The notes: generated from the sequence alone by a model not told the origin. A stretch of DNA of 64,000 bases from Pseudogymnoascus destructans (GCF_001641265.1 NW_020167527.1:558001-622000); one strand, 5' to 3'. Positions 45,501-55,652 are shown, counted from the stretch's first letter. Made by a program: numbers and translations.

Positions 45501-46107
45501 CATCGACCTGCGGCAAGGGATCGAGGACGACCCCATGAGAAGGGAGGTGCCGGTTGCAAGAGACCGAGTCCAGAAGATCCTCGACCTACGAAAGGAGCTT
45601 GAAGAGGCCTGGGCGAGATCGAAGGAAGCCCAAGTCCGAGGATATAACAAGATCCACAAGCCAATGCAGTTCATGGTCGGCGAACGGGTGTGGCTTTCTG
45701 CCAAGAATATCAGAACCACCCAGCCAAGTAGGAAGCTAGGTCACCGGTGGCTCGGACCGTATGAGATCACCGGGCGGATAGGTAAACAGGCGTATCGATT
45801 GAGGCTTCCCCCACGGTATAAGGCGATTCACGACGTGTTCCACGTCTCCCTACTCGAGAGGTATCGGGAAGGCGTTGAGAAGGCCGATCCTCCACCAGAT
45901 CCAGAGATCGTGGATGGGGAAGAAGAATACAAGGTCGAGGCAGTCCTAGACCACAGGACTGTGCGGAGGGGTAGAGGAATCCGAGAGGAATACCTGATTA
46001 GGTGGGCAGGCTACACTGCAGCTGACGATCAGTGGGTTCCAAAGCTTGACGTAGGACTACCGTTAATCAAGGCATATCACAAGGAACAGACGCAGAAGGC
46101 AATGTAG
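42538..46107 (+). CDS. pol: Pol polyprotein: protease, reverse transcriptase, RNase H, integrase, chromodomain
   Basis: 1189 residues, no breaks. In order: aspartic protease LLDSGSDAS (about 20-28); reverse transcriptase with DYRGLNKITVKNRHPLPLI and the catalytic YLDD (about 340); Ty3-type RNase H (ETDSSGFGLAG, NYEVHDQELLAIVRSFEQWR); the integrase zinc region (GHFGYKKTQELIRRKYYWP with CDRCQR); the DDE core (MDFITDLPPS, TDRGSVF, HPQSDGQTERQNQNIE); a C-terminal chromodomain (EAVLDHRTVRRGRGIREEYL, RWAGYTAADDQW, about 1130-1180). The chromodomain places it among chromoviruses, which target integration to marked chromatin. The same frame as gag allows a Gag-Pol fusion by reading through UGA, or reinitiation at the ATG in an AGGATGG context. 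Confidence 0.97.
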   Translation: MEIDIEIKVGPTWHKAKALLDSGSDASTIHPLFAKDKGLECRDKGPPRARAVDGKEIAIYGAATVQIKAWDHFRRETTVDQTFLSMDTPGVDVILGMDWIVQVNPQIDWQTQIWRYPFDISKAMEVGIEELDKGDTAFVLALTSEGALEPQCPREYAEFADVFSKERAEDLPELGRKTHGIDTSMQEPPYGPVYNLSETELATLREYLQSSERKGWIQRSISPAGAPILFVQKKDGSLRLCVDYRGLNKITVKNRHPLPLITETLDRFQGAKVFTKLDIRNAYHRIRIRPGDEWKTAFRTRYGHFEYKVMPFGLANAPATFQAYMNETLEGLVDTICVVYLDDILIYSSKEEEHTHHVQEVLGRLREANLYVKLSKCEFNTKQVGFLGYTVTTEGVAMEGDRVAAIAEWPTPKTYREVQVFLGFANFYRRFIEQYSSVVAPLTGLMKGAKAGKQTGPFVWGAMQQGAFDRLKEAFTTAPMLVHFDPSCKIRLETDSSGFGLAGNLSQYVEETPERRGGWHPVAFFSKKLEPAELNYEVHDQELLAIVRSFEQWRHYLEGSQHPIEVLTDHNNLKYFMETTALTRRQARWAQALSAYDFQISYRAGKTNPADGPSRRPDYEEEKGSQNVMLPTLRNKLQKAIQAGEEALQMRRVVADLQEVGTTLGEDQSKDTKSPGLVVPRVMVAAMAQGESAYSATAEPLADLIKTLQAADELAVHRAREAGSAWAKGSSGWRVDDAGILRFKGAAYVPPNQAVRMEIFKICHDDPLAGHFGYKKTQELIRRKYYWPGLDQEAREYVRGCDRCQRIKPVRHRPYGEMQGLRMPTKPFESISMDFITDLPPSIGADQAKASDSILVIVDRYTKVSKYIPCRKTITATELGRVFLEYWVKDFGIPAEIITDRGSVFTCHFWSAFCFHLKVRRNLSTAFHPQSDGQTERQNQNIEAYLRLHCNQHQDNWVELLHFAELTYNNAFHDSIQMSPNQARYGINIDLRQGIEDDPMRREVPVARDRVQKILDLRKELEEAWARSKEAQVRGYNKIHKPMQFMVGERVWLSAKNIRTTQPSRKLGHRWLGPYEITGRIGKQAYRLRLPPRYKAIHDVFHVSLLERYREGVEKADPPPDPEIVDGEEEYKVEAVLDHRTVRRGRGIREEYLIRWAGYTAADDQWVPKLDVGLPLIKAYHKEQTQKAM

Positions 46108-46417
46108 TGTATTGTCCTAAACTAAGGGAAAAAAACAACGCGTCAAGTTCCGAAGGAGAAGGGCTCACAGACCCAGAAGCAGACCCCGACCCAGACCTAG
46201 AAGAAATGCGCGCGTCAGACAAGGGGGCGACGACGGGGGCAGGGCGTGGATTGAAGCGCCACTGGTCTGGACGCACAAACAAACGCTCAAAAAGAGCACG
46301 ATCGTAATCTGCAGGCGTAGGCAGGAGAATAGGTCCTACCGACAAGGGCGCGGAGGGCAGGACAGGCCTCACTCGAGCTACCCACAGGGTCAGCAAAACG
46401 TCCAGGAAGGATGGGAA

Positions 46418-47373
46418 TCACAAACCTACGACAAACTTCAGGGCGGCGACGTGGGCGTTGAGGCCAACCTGGTAGGCGTCTAGAGCCGCATCAGTAGCGG
46501 CGTGGAACATAGCAGCAGCAGCCTTGAGAGCCTTGGTTTTGGCCTGATCCAGCTCAGCAAGGGTCTCAGCGTGGTGAAGAAGGGCTTGGCGTGGGTCGTT
46601 GAGGTTGCGGACGACGGGGCCCCCAGCCTCAGGGAGAGGCGCAACAGGTTCCTCGTGGAAGGACGTAGCAGCTCTCTTACCCTTATTCTTGACCTTCAGG
46701 GTGCGAGGCTCCTTGCCCTTATCAGCGGTAGTGAACTCGCGTTGGGCAAAGAGGAGGGAGGCCAGAGCCTCACGGGTGGCGACCGAATTATGTTCCAGCC
46801 CAGCGTCCTCGTCGTCAGCGCAACAGTTCAAATAGGCGTCGGACTTGAGCTGCAGGGCAGTGAGGGCATCCTTCTGATCAGGACCGACCTGCCTGGTTGT
46901 CAGCATATCCCACTAAGAAGGAAAAGGAGGCCTACCGGAACGCAGTGGTGGTTTCCTTGGAGACAGTCGCCGCACTTGTCCAAGCCAACAGGGACCCAGC
47001 AGATCTGTCCAGGATAGTTGTAATAGGTGACTGAACACTTGACGCAGCAGTCGCGGGAGCCTGCGCGAAGGGGACCAACAGACTCTGGAACTGGGCGGCG
47101 CGCAGAAAGCTTCCACCCCAGCGCCGTACGCATCTCCTTGGCGGCCAACTGAGCAGCGACCTCCTCCTCCTCCTCTGGAGCGTCCTCAACCGAAGGTGAT
47201 CGGTAGGGACGCACGGTGCGAGGGCGAGAGGTGGACGCAACGGAAGCAGGACCGAAGGGAGTAGGGGTGGCAGGTGACTCCAACTCGGGAGACCCAGACA
47301 TCTGGGCGGAAGAGCGCTTGAGAGGGGTGGTGACAGGCGCCACTGTCTTCTTGGGCTGCTTGCGCGGAGCCAT
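46418..47373 (-). CDS. Spliced antisense gene inside the chromovirus, Cys-rich protein of unknown function
   Basis: Exon 1 47373-46936, intron 46935-46889 (GTAGGC..GGCAG, 47 nt), exon 2 46888-46418; 302 residues, phase kept at VP|VGPDQKDALTAL. It begins MAPRKQPKKTVAPVTTPLKR, a basic and Ser/Pro-rich stretch, then PSVEDAPEEEEEVAAQLAAK. A Cys/His cluster follows: CCVKC, CWVPVGLDKCGDC, NHHC, which could hold one or two zinc ions. The C-terminal half is Ala-rich and helical (LAELDQAKTKALKAAAAMF). It runs opposite to pol between pol and the 3' LTR. Extra ORFs in this position are known from some LTR elements, but I do not recognise this one. The coherent frame, splice sites and Cys pattern support a real gene; expression is unknown. 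Confidence 0.62.
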
Positions 47374-47771
47374 GATTGACGGAACTAATCCACAGATCAG
47401 TCCCTGAAGACGAAGGACGGAAGGGAGGTAAATACCTTGCGAAGAGGGAGTAATCCTTGAAGCAAACCTTGGAAGAGGATCAAAAGGAAGAACCCAAGAA
47501 CCCAGAAGAGCGGGCACTTGGTGTGAGGTTGTGTGAGGAAAGTAGGAAGTTGGGTAGGAAGTGGGAGTTAAGCGCGATGCCCACAACAACTGGGGGTGGC
47601 CGCGGCACAACAACAAGGGGGGTCACGGGACCCCCCTGACAGGCGCGAGTTCGATAACAACAACCCACCCTACGCGCGAGCAAACAAGCCAAACAAGCCC
47701 AAACAAGGGCGCAATCAGCCCTGATCTCTATGCCTGGAATTGGGGGCAATTCCCTAGAAGGGGGAGGTAAT

Positions 47772-48010
47772 TGTAAGGCGGCCCTCACGTGAGGGCACGT
47801 GAGGTGTCACGCTCTTACAGTGGACCTGGCGGGCTCGGTAAATTAGGGCCTACGGGTTCCTGTATATAAGGGGCTGGAGGCTCGGAGTGAGGCCTCCAGT
47901 CAATAGTCGCTGTATATACGTAGACCTATTGTTACGCATTGAATCCTACTTCCTACCTACTGATCTGGTTCCCTGAGCTCCCGTGTGACCCTGGGTCCTA
48001 CGACTTTACA
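47772..48010 (+). repeat. 3' LTR of the chromovirus
   Basis: Same 239 bp as the 5' LTR apart from one visible substitution; followed by the target duplication ATTTC. Confidence 0.95.
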
Positions 48011-48952
48011 ATTTCTAAGAAAGGCTAAAAGATTCAGTTTTGTGCTTAGACCCTAGCCACTCGAGATGTTGCGTTGCGGACTTGGTTTGGGTAAAGACTA
48101 AAGATTCGCTGAGCATTGAAGATGAGGTTGATCGGTAACGTGAGTCGTGGCGTAACGCGGGGGGTGGCGTAACGCGGGGGGTGGCGTAACGCGGGGGATT
48201 TTTCAAGACCACACAACAAACTGTGAATTTAACTACTATCAACTATGATGCAGGATTCAGTACCGCTCCAAGAAGGTTCCTCTGCTTCTTCTTCATTATG
48301 TCCCTCAATTTCATCATCAGAGAATTCGTTCTTACCCTTTGTTCTACGCCGTTTCTGACTTTGTTTTCGAGTCACGTTTTATGCCACTATCACTACATCA
48401 CATAATTCTTGCGTAGAAATATGAAAGCGACCCTTTAGAACTGCCCTTTTCCCCCTTGTACGTATCATACGTCGCTTTATAACTGATCGTAAGTTGTTGG
48501 CATCAAGTTGGTGGACAATACTACGTGCTCGAAGTTGCTTAGCCCCAACTGTGAGTTTTTGGATATATTGCCGTACTAGTGTTGCTAGTACCTACTACTA
48601 TTAATTGTTACAAGGAGCGTATTTTCAGTGCGTAATGTTGTGCTATCTAGGGGTGAGCTATTAACAAAGACTTGATTAAAAATATCATACTAATTTGGTG
48701 TTTTTGGTCGGTCAATCCTAAGTGATGGCATATCATAATTCAATGTACATAGAGCTCGCTAAGGATTGAACGGAAACAAGCCAGCTCTACGGTATGCTAA
48801 CTCGATATTCTAATGAGTACATACATTAAGTTGTGCTTCTATATATGCCTCTATCCATTCATACTTCTAGATGCGTGCAGGTTGAGCTTGGTTAAGCGGA
48901 GACAGTGCTGCTATAAGACGCTTTCTCAAAGGTCTAAATATTACAACATCTA
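48011..48952. other. Displaced upstream region of the acetyltransferase gene, then AT-rich DNA
   Basis: The stretch starting at 48011 is the former 5' region of the GNAT gene, cut off by the chromovirus. Three copies of a 17-bp GTGGCGTAACGCGGGGG unit occur at 48147-48197. The remainder is AT-rich without a gene. Confidence 0.6.
48147..48197. repeat. GTGGCGTAACGCGGGGG 17-bp repeat
   Basis: Three tandem copies; the last varies at its end. Confidence 0.9.
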
Positions 48953-49326
48953 ATCGTTAGGACCGCCTGTTCGCTTCGCTCACAGTCGGATCAAGCAAGT
49001 GTCCCCTCACAACCAAGTGTCCCCTCTCAGGGCAAAATAAGTAGGTACCTGTATATAGAAAAACATATAGAGAGGTACCAGTTTGAGCAACCTCCTCCTT
49101 CAACAGGATAAACCTTAAAGATCTTGGCTATAGCTGCAGCTGTTTCTGTTAGATTTTGATGAAGCCATTCTTTTGCATCATGTAGGGCAGCTTTATATCC
49201 AGACATGTGGTTGGTGTTGGTATTATTAGTAGTATTAGTAGTTGGTTTCTAAGAGGGGACACTTGGTTGTAAGGGGACACTTGCTTGATCCGACTGTTAG
49301 CGAAGCGAACAGGCGGTCCTAACGAT
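48953..49326 (-). mobile_element. Internally deleted pogo-type element with about 75-bp terminal inverted repeats
   Basis: 374 bp flanked by TA. The ends ATCGTTAGGACCGCCTGTTC and its complement continue as inverted repeats for about 75 bp with two or three differences, each including two GTGTCCCCT words. Inside, on the minus strand from 49206, a short frame reads MSGYKAALHDAKEWLHQNL and continues AAAIAKIFKV. This resembles the N-terminal helix-turn-helix of pogo transposases. It is therefore a deletion derivative of a larger TA-inserting element. Confidence 0.85.
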
Positions 49327-50289
49327 TAATGGCTAGAGCAAGTGTGATGTATGAGGGGGAAGGATTAGAAGTATAATTCAGTTCTATAAATAATGTGTAA
49401 TAAAGCTCCCACTAATATGTGAATCATGGCCATCGCATATAAGAAGTAGATATTGACCATCTGCCTTTTACACATGTAGTTGGTTAAAAGATGCGTTTCA
49501 ACCACTCTAACCTATAAAGGTTGCTTGTCTAGCCATTTGCAGAGAAGAACCACTCATTAATAATTGTAGGTGGAATCCATGATTAGAGAACGTTCTTGCC
49601 CTTAAAGATCCTAAGGGGTGGGAGAATGGTTCCATCTACACATATGCACTCTACTATAGAAACCCATTCCTAATGCCTAGGATGCGCTTGATGCTTTGTA
49701 CAAAGTGTAGAATCTAGTATAATCTAAGTAGATTCCATTGTCCTAATTGAAAATCCAGATTCATCCATGTTATATGTATTTTCTTGCGTGATCCCGAACT
49801 CTTGAACCGCCTATGTGTATGCATTAAACCATGCGTTAAGCACTAGTTTTGTCATGCCATCCATGTATACAGTTTCAATCCATCGCCTATTGGTGACTTA
49901 ATGGTAAGGATGTTGCTGTATGAATCCTAGTCACGAACAAGGGTAAATCGTGGTTAGGGTGGAAGTGAGTTTGGTGTTGCGTCGTCAAAATTAAGTGACT
50001 GATGTGAGCGGAGTTCTTTAGCTATTTCTTTCAACAACTGATGCCCTAGAGAATAACTGCTAATAAGGCCCTTAATCCACTTCAGAAGTACCTGTTCTTG
50101 CACACCTAAGAGATTCTGCTGTTGCTAGTGGGCTTAGGAGCATGTTAAACCTCCATTAACACGACATGTCACAGAACTCTTTAGCAGCCCTTGTTACGAT
50201 TGCACATCACAGCCGCTAGCAACTATAGGAACAGGCAGCTATAGTAGCCACTAAGGTTACAAGGGATCGCTAAGCGCAGAGCTGCATAT
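49327..50289. other. AT-rich decayed DNA
   Basis: About 1 kb with no recognisable gene, mostly AT-rich. It probably contains older transposon sequence, but I could not assign it. Confidence 0.45.
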
Positions 50290-50870
50290 AATGAGGAATA
50301 GCCTCCCTTTCTTCTTCTTCTCTCTTTAGATTCAATCTAGCTTACTTTACCTAGACTGGCATCATGACCTCCATAACCATCATAACATCCTAATCTTCCT
50401 CTCTTTGAGGTTCCTCCTACTCGTCTTTGATATCTTAGTGTCACCTTTTTCACAGCTCTCTTCTGTCTAGGGCTTCTTCTATAGTATTAATGTAAGCCCT
50501 TTCTTCGTCCATCTGTCTTTAGAGGTTAGCTAACTTTAAGGCCATACTCTCGACCCTTCCTACTATAGAGTTACTAGCTTCTTAGGCTATAGGACTTAGA
50601 GTTGGCTTAATGGAATCTGCCATTAGTGTCGCTCCTCTAGAAGTCACCTAGGTAATCCTTTTTTCCTAGCTGCCATCCTGACCTAGTAGGCTGGATATAG
50701 GTTGAGTTAATAGAATTGTAAAGCATAGGCCTAAGGGTCTCATAGGAGTCTTGGGAACTAAGTTAGGAGGCAGGAAAGGATCATATTCTTGTAGCTTAAT
50801 AGGTCTATGTAAATACATCGACTATTAACTAGAGGCCTTCTTCTGTGGCCTCTAGCCCCTTTTATCTAGA
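50290..50870 (-). mobile_element. Mutated fragment of the same chromovirus (LTR end and start of gag)
   Basis: In reverse orientation, 50640-50870 aligns with the end of the chromovirus LTR and its leader: GGCCTC(T/C)AGT(T/C)AATAGTCG, then CTTTACAATTCTATT(A/G)ACTC. It continues with gag codons (AGGAAAA(A/G)AGGATTACC, GAAGAAAGGGCTTAC against GAAGAGAGGGCCTAC). Most differences are C to T or G to A, with several indels, as expected for a copy hit by RIP or long decay. The frame is destroyed. Confidence 0.72.
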
Positions 50871-51374
50871 AACCCTTGTGTCCTCCTTTACTAAGTCCTC
50901 CTGGCTCTCAACTAAGTCCATTGAAAACCCTGATGAGCATATTCCCTTGCATTTCTTGCACTTCGATATCTGCGAGTGGTTCTTCAGCTTTGTGTAGTAA
51001 TGCACTTGCAGCATCCCTTTGGTCCTTCCTGGGAAGAACTCTGCAATTTCGTCCCATGGCAATTTCTCATCCTCTTTCAGCTGTACCAACAGTTCGTCAC
51101 CAGCTGCTGAATATGTCGATTGCCTACCAGGTCTGCTCACAATTTGTTCTCGCAAAGGCGGTCACTTTCCCTGTTTCTGCGGAGCTAACGGTGACCTCTT
51201 TGCATGAGATGCGCAAACCTGTGGACGAGCTGACCCTCCAACTGATTCCCCACTAGACGTTGAATTTGATATGTGGAGACCAATTGACAACGTATCAGGA
51301 AGATCTAGCAGCCTGAACTCTAGGTTGTAAGTCATCTCTCGTCCGATCCTCACACACTTGAGGAAGCCCTGCAA
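50862..51374 (-). pseudogene. Relic of a SANT/Myb-like DNA-binding protein gene
   Basis: The right-hand frame (from 51374) contains NLEFRLLDLPDTLSIG and ASHAKRSPLAPQKQGK. A shifted frame continues SRPGRQSTYSAAGDELLVQL with KLPWDEIAEFFPGRTKGMLQ and VHYYTKL, a SANT/Myb-type helix-turn-helix with its usual Trp replaced in the first helix (GDELL). Such small Myb-like proteins are common in fungi. The frame change between 51150 and 51180 and the lack of a clear start suggest a broken gene. Confidence 0.55.
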
Positions 51375-51390
51375 AGGGTATTCTTGGTAG

Positions 51391-51720
51391 ACTGGCTGGC
51401 CCGGACCGTAAAGACCGGACTGGACTGGACCGGACCGCTTATATGAGTGTTCCAGTCCTTAAATTTAAGACCGGACCGTGGTGCGGTCCTCCTTTTTTTT
51501 AAAAAGCCCGGACTGAATTTCAGTCTAGTCTCTAGGGTTAAGACCGGACTGTGGTTCGGTCCTCCTTTTTTTTAAAGCCCAGACTGAACTTCGGTCCTCA
51601 TTTTTTTCAAAGCCCGGACTGAACTTTGGTCCAGTCTCTAGGGTTAAGACCAGACCGTGGTTCGGTCTAGGCTTTTTTACCATCCGAGCTTTTTTTAAAA
51701 AAGCCCGAACTGAAGTTTAG
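51391..51720. repeat. Imperfect 75-105 bp tandem repeat rich in ACCGGAC and poly-T
   Basis: Three related units, each TTAAGACCGGAC..GGTTCGGTCC, poly-T, AAGCCCGGACTGAA, GTCTCTAGGG. The many GGACCG and GACCGGAC words resemble subterminal repeats of hAT transposons, and the hAT gene lies just to the right, so this may be its 3' end. That link is inference. Confidence 0.7.
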
Positions 51721-52116
51721 TATATTTAGCTTGTAGATCACGATGTTAGTCCTGTGACCAAGAGTAACGGTATATAGTAACAGTATATTGATAGAAATTA
51801 GGATAAATTTATCATATAGATAATAAATTATGGTAATTACATTAGAGTTATAAGTGCCGTATGTCTCAGAATGCATCAGCTTACAGTGGCTTCCCTACCA
51901 TCATCACCACCGCCATCGCACACAGGTTTGTGTCGACTTTGGGAGGCCAGCCTTCCTACCACCTAGCGCAAAGGTTGGTATCTATCGCAGTAGTTAACAT
52001 AATATATTGTTCAAGCTGGTTCCAAATGCTATATAAGGCTAATTAGTGATATATTCCGTTACTGTGAGCCGTTACTCTAACCCACATCTGAATAGTACCC
52101 TCCTCTACCTTCTAAG

Positions 52117-53894
52117 TCATTGCGAATGTCGAGGAGTATCAATGGAGGCTTCATCATTCTGAAGGTCCTTATTTAGAACCCCAAAATTTCGCTTCCTCCG
52201 AGTTTCTAATCTTCCATTGCGACCTTGTGTAGATCTATGTGGCGTTGATGGGTCTGGTAGGTCTTGTTCAGCATCCTCCTCATCAGATGATATTACCATC
52301 ATCATAGCAACTTGTCAATCAGAGTCCTCAATTATAGAGTCTGGGTCAGGAGCGCCAAATACATGGTCTATATTATCCCAATGATTATCAAGTTCCCACT
52401 TATACCTATGATAGTGTTTAACAATCATCGACTCTCGAACTGTAGTCATACTCATTTGTGCCCTGTGGTATTCATGGATATCGCGGGCAATATTAAATAT
52501 GCGCTCAACTCCAGTACCAGTAGCTGTTTAAAGCGATTTGTAAGATATTTGCGTTACTCTTAACCGTTACTGTAGGAGCTTACCTGGTACTGCAAGGATA
52601 TCCCTTGCCATCTTCGCAACTGAAGGGTAAGAGAGCTCTAAGGTCTTCCACACTAGGAGCACTGGAGTATCTGCATCAGCACTAACCACTGGCGCATTTA
52701 AATAATGCTCAGCTTCATTATAGCTGGTACTTGATGGGCTCTGCCACCCTTTATGTAGCTGCCGGTTCATCCGAAATACCGCATTAAGACTTGTTGGTGT
52801 ATAGGGGCAAGGCGGTACTGCCTCATGCTGGTCCCTCGAATCTTTTTGATAGTAAGCCTTCCAGTAATCTAAGAATATTTGGCGGTACTTCTTTGAGTGG
52901 GAACGGTCCCATTCAGGAGCGTTAAAAATGTCCAGTTTCTGAGATGGATCAAGAATTGCAGCAAGAGCATACGTCTGTTCAACAGGACCACCAGTTTCAG
53001 TGTAATAGTGCCTTAACTTTGCAACACCTGCAGTAATAGCAGCAGTAAACTCGTCTACCCAAGGATTAGATGCTGTATCCTTGTTATATAGCTTTTGATT
53101 GATATCATCAAGATGGTCAAATAATGTATTGTATACATTCCATGTATGGTTGATTGTAGTGTCTTTCGTGTTTCCAATAAGATGAGTAAAATTCTGCAAA
53201 GGGCCGCAGAAGAGCGACTAAGTATTTTAGTTTTTTCCAGTCGGTTGGTGATAATGCGAATTGATCAAGATGAGACTCCTTAATAATCTGTTCCTCAAGC
53301 CAACTTTTAATTGGGATGCGTAGTCTTATCGCTCGGACTATCATGTCATATGTAGAATTCCAGCGTATATCAATATCCCGTTTTAGCCACAGTAGTCTCT
53401 TTGCTTCTATATCAGATTGCTTCTGGAGCAATAATTCAGTTTTCTTTGCAGACCTGCTCACAAGATTGCTAAGAGTGCGTATCTGTGTATTTGACGTCAG
53501 TTGGCGTTACTATCAAGCGTTACTATCATGGACTAACCTTTCTAATAGCTGATGTGACTGTCGTATCATCAGTAATTGAAACACCAGTAACATCTATAAC
53601 TTCTTCAGCTATGTCGACATTGAAGGCCTTTAGCATAGCTTTTACAACTAGCTGTATAACATGCGCCATGCATGGTATTTTTGTTGCATCACTACTCCAC
53701 TCTACTTCTTGTGTAGTACTTCTCATGTAGCTCTCAAGTTCCTTGCGCATTGTTCCATTGTTTGATGCATTATCAGTTGTCACGCAAAAAAGTCATCCCG
53801 TAATATTGAATTGTTCCAGTACATTGTGTACAACAGCTGCCATATTTTGTTCTGAATGGACTCCAGTCATTGGCTCGAAACCAATAAGACACTA
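52117..53894 (-). pseudogene. hAT-superfamily transposase gene, broken
   Basis: Blocks read leftward: GFEPMTGVHSEQNMAAVVHN, VTTDNASNNGTMRKELESY with PCMAHVIQLVVKAML, NLVSRSAKKTELLLQKQSDI, RWNSTYDMIVRAIRLR, GNTKDTTINHTWNVYNTLFD, ILDPSQKLDIFNAPEW, then the hAT dimerisation region LSYPSVAKMARDILAVP|ATGTGVERIFNIARDIHEYH. Two introns (53537-53483 and 52581-52526 approximately) restore the frame. Damage: a TGA before LFCVTTDNASN, a one-base shift near 53205, and a TGA after DPDSIIEDSD. The N-terminal part is missing, cut by the pogo insertion at 53895. Copies of CGTTACT-N6-CGTTACT lie in both introns and just past the gene. Confidence 0.82.
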
Positions 53895-54716
53895 ACGTGC
53901 ATGTATAACGAAAGTGCCAAACAAGCGAAAGTGCCAAAATCATGCGGTGACCAACCCCCCCAACTAAATGTTAAATTCCTCCACAACAAAACATGCGCCA
54001 TAAAAATGATGAAAGCAAATTAGTGCTAGCTATCCAAGCTATGCAAAGCGACTCAAATTTGCGCCTTCGAGTTGCAGCTAGGATCTATTCCGTAGACCAC
54101 CGCAAGCTACGTCACCGTTTACAAGGCATACCTTCACGACGCGATATCCAAGCCAACTTACGGAAATTAAGTAACCTAGAGGAATCAGTTCTTGTTCAGT
54201 ATATACTTGACTTAGCTGCTAAAGGGTTCCCTCCTCAGTTGTCTATTGTTGAAGATATGGCAAATCGACTACTTGCAACATGCGACGCGCCATGCGTCGG
54301 GTCATGTTGGGCTTCAAACTTTGTTAAGCGCCATGTAGAGCTCCGGACACGCTTCCAGCGAAAATACGACTACCAGAGGGCTAAGTGCAAAGATCCAGAA
54401 GTCATTCGTGGCTGGTTTGAGCTTGTATGGAACACAATTCTAAAGTATGGCATCAACAATGCAGATATCTACAACTTTGATGAGACTGGGTTTATGATGG
54501 GCGTCATCTCAAGCGCAACGGTAGTAACGAGCTCAGATGGGCGGGCAAAGGCAAAAAAGGTGCAGCCTGGCAATCGGGAATGGGTTACAGTAATCCAAGG
54601 CGTTAGTTCTCAAGGTTGGGCAGTGCCGCCATTTGTCATTGTGGCAGGTAAAAACCACCTTGCATCTTGGTATGAGAATAGCAGATTTCCAGCAGATTGG
54701 GTAATCGCTGTTACTG

Positions 54717-55652
54717 TGTAATGGTGGGTGCACCAGATATGAGAATCTAGCCACCCAAGGAAGGGATGAATTTACTAAGACAACACACTGTCTTAGGAAA
54801 CAGAGCCAAAGGGTTGTAGCTTAGACTATTCCACAACGCAGCAATCAGGTGTATGATGTGGTGAAGTGGTTTAGACAAGTTGCAACAAATGTTGAGTTTG
54901 AGAACTCAGGGGTAAGTCAGAGGTTAGCACCTCACTGACTTTTCAAAAACAGAGAATAACAAGATCAATGCTTGGAAGCTTGTAAAAGACGTGGAAATAT
55001 GTGATAGTCGATTTACTGTATTGCCTGCTTGCCCTTTCTTAAGGAAAGGGCAATCCTATTTATGCCAAAGGAGTGTAGTTCTCTCATTTTCCATGACTTT
55101 CCATGACTAACCAGGCTTGGTAAATGTATTAGAAATCAAGTGCGACCCACAACTAGCTTGCTAATCATGTAGTGAATGTAAGAGAATTCCATAGAACCAT
55201 CTCTTGGGTTCCTAGCCTATAGGAAGTGAAAAGGAGGTCCAAGGTCAGAGTACCTATAGACAAATTATGTCATAACTTAACCAATCTTGTGGGTAACTAA
55301 GGAGCGATGATGTGTAATGAATCATAGAGGGTTGTAGAAGCTTCTAGAGCTATTGTTCATGTTTCTAGGCCTCTAGTTGGTAGAGATATGCCATGTGGTA
55401 GTATTGGCCCACCCCCTTAAGGAGGAGAGTTTCTTAATAACTTGTTCAATGAGTGTCCAAATGATATGCCGTGATGTATGTAGCATAAACAGATGTAGTA
55501 GAAGAGTTTGCAGCAATCGTTGAGTAGTATTGCTTCTGTTGTTGGTGTGATAAGCCAAGATATGTATGGTGACTTGTAGGTTTGAGGAGGAGATTTCTAA
55601 GTTTGCTCTTGAGTTTGATAGCAAACTGAGTGCAACGAATGTCAGTATGACA
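54717..55652 (+). mobile_element. Solo LTR (family A) with target duplication TACTG
   Basis: 936 bp, TGTAATGG..GTATGACA, flanked by TACTG at 54712-54716 and 55653-55657. Removing it rejoins IAVT and ANGWTT of the transposase. Only one copy of the 16-bp internal unit is present. Confidence 0.93.

Larger units (their letters stand above)
40942..48010 (+). mobile_element. Full-length Ty3/gypsy chromovirus with 239-bp LTRs and 5-bp target duplication
   Basis: LTRs 40942-41180 and 47772-48010 (TGTAAGG..TTTACA) differ at one position I can see (GGTTACC/GGTTCCC). Target duplication ATTTC at 40937-40941 and 48011-48015. Inside are gag (41221-42498), pol (42538-46107), a spliced antisense gene (47373-46418) and a polypurine tract AGAAGGGGGAGG just before the 3' LTR. 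No clear tRNA primer-binding site follows the 5' LTR (ATTCTATTGACTCAACCC), so self-priming or an unusual primer is possible. Intact frames and near-identical LTRs indicate a recent insertion. Confidence 0.95.

Noticed and set aside
46502..47017. Plus-strand ORF of 171 codons in the chromovirus
   Set aside because: It overlaps the better supported antisense gene and has no motif.
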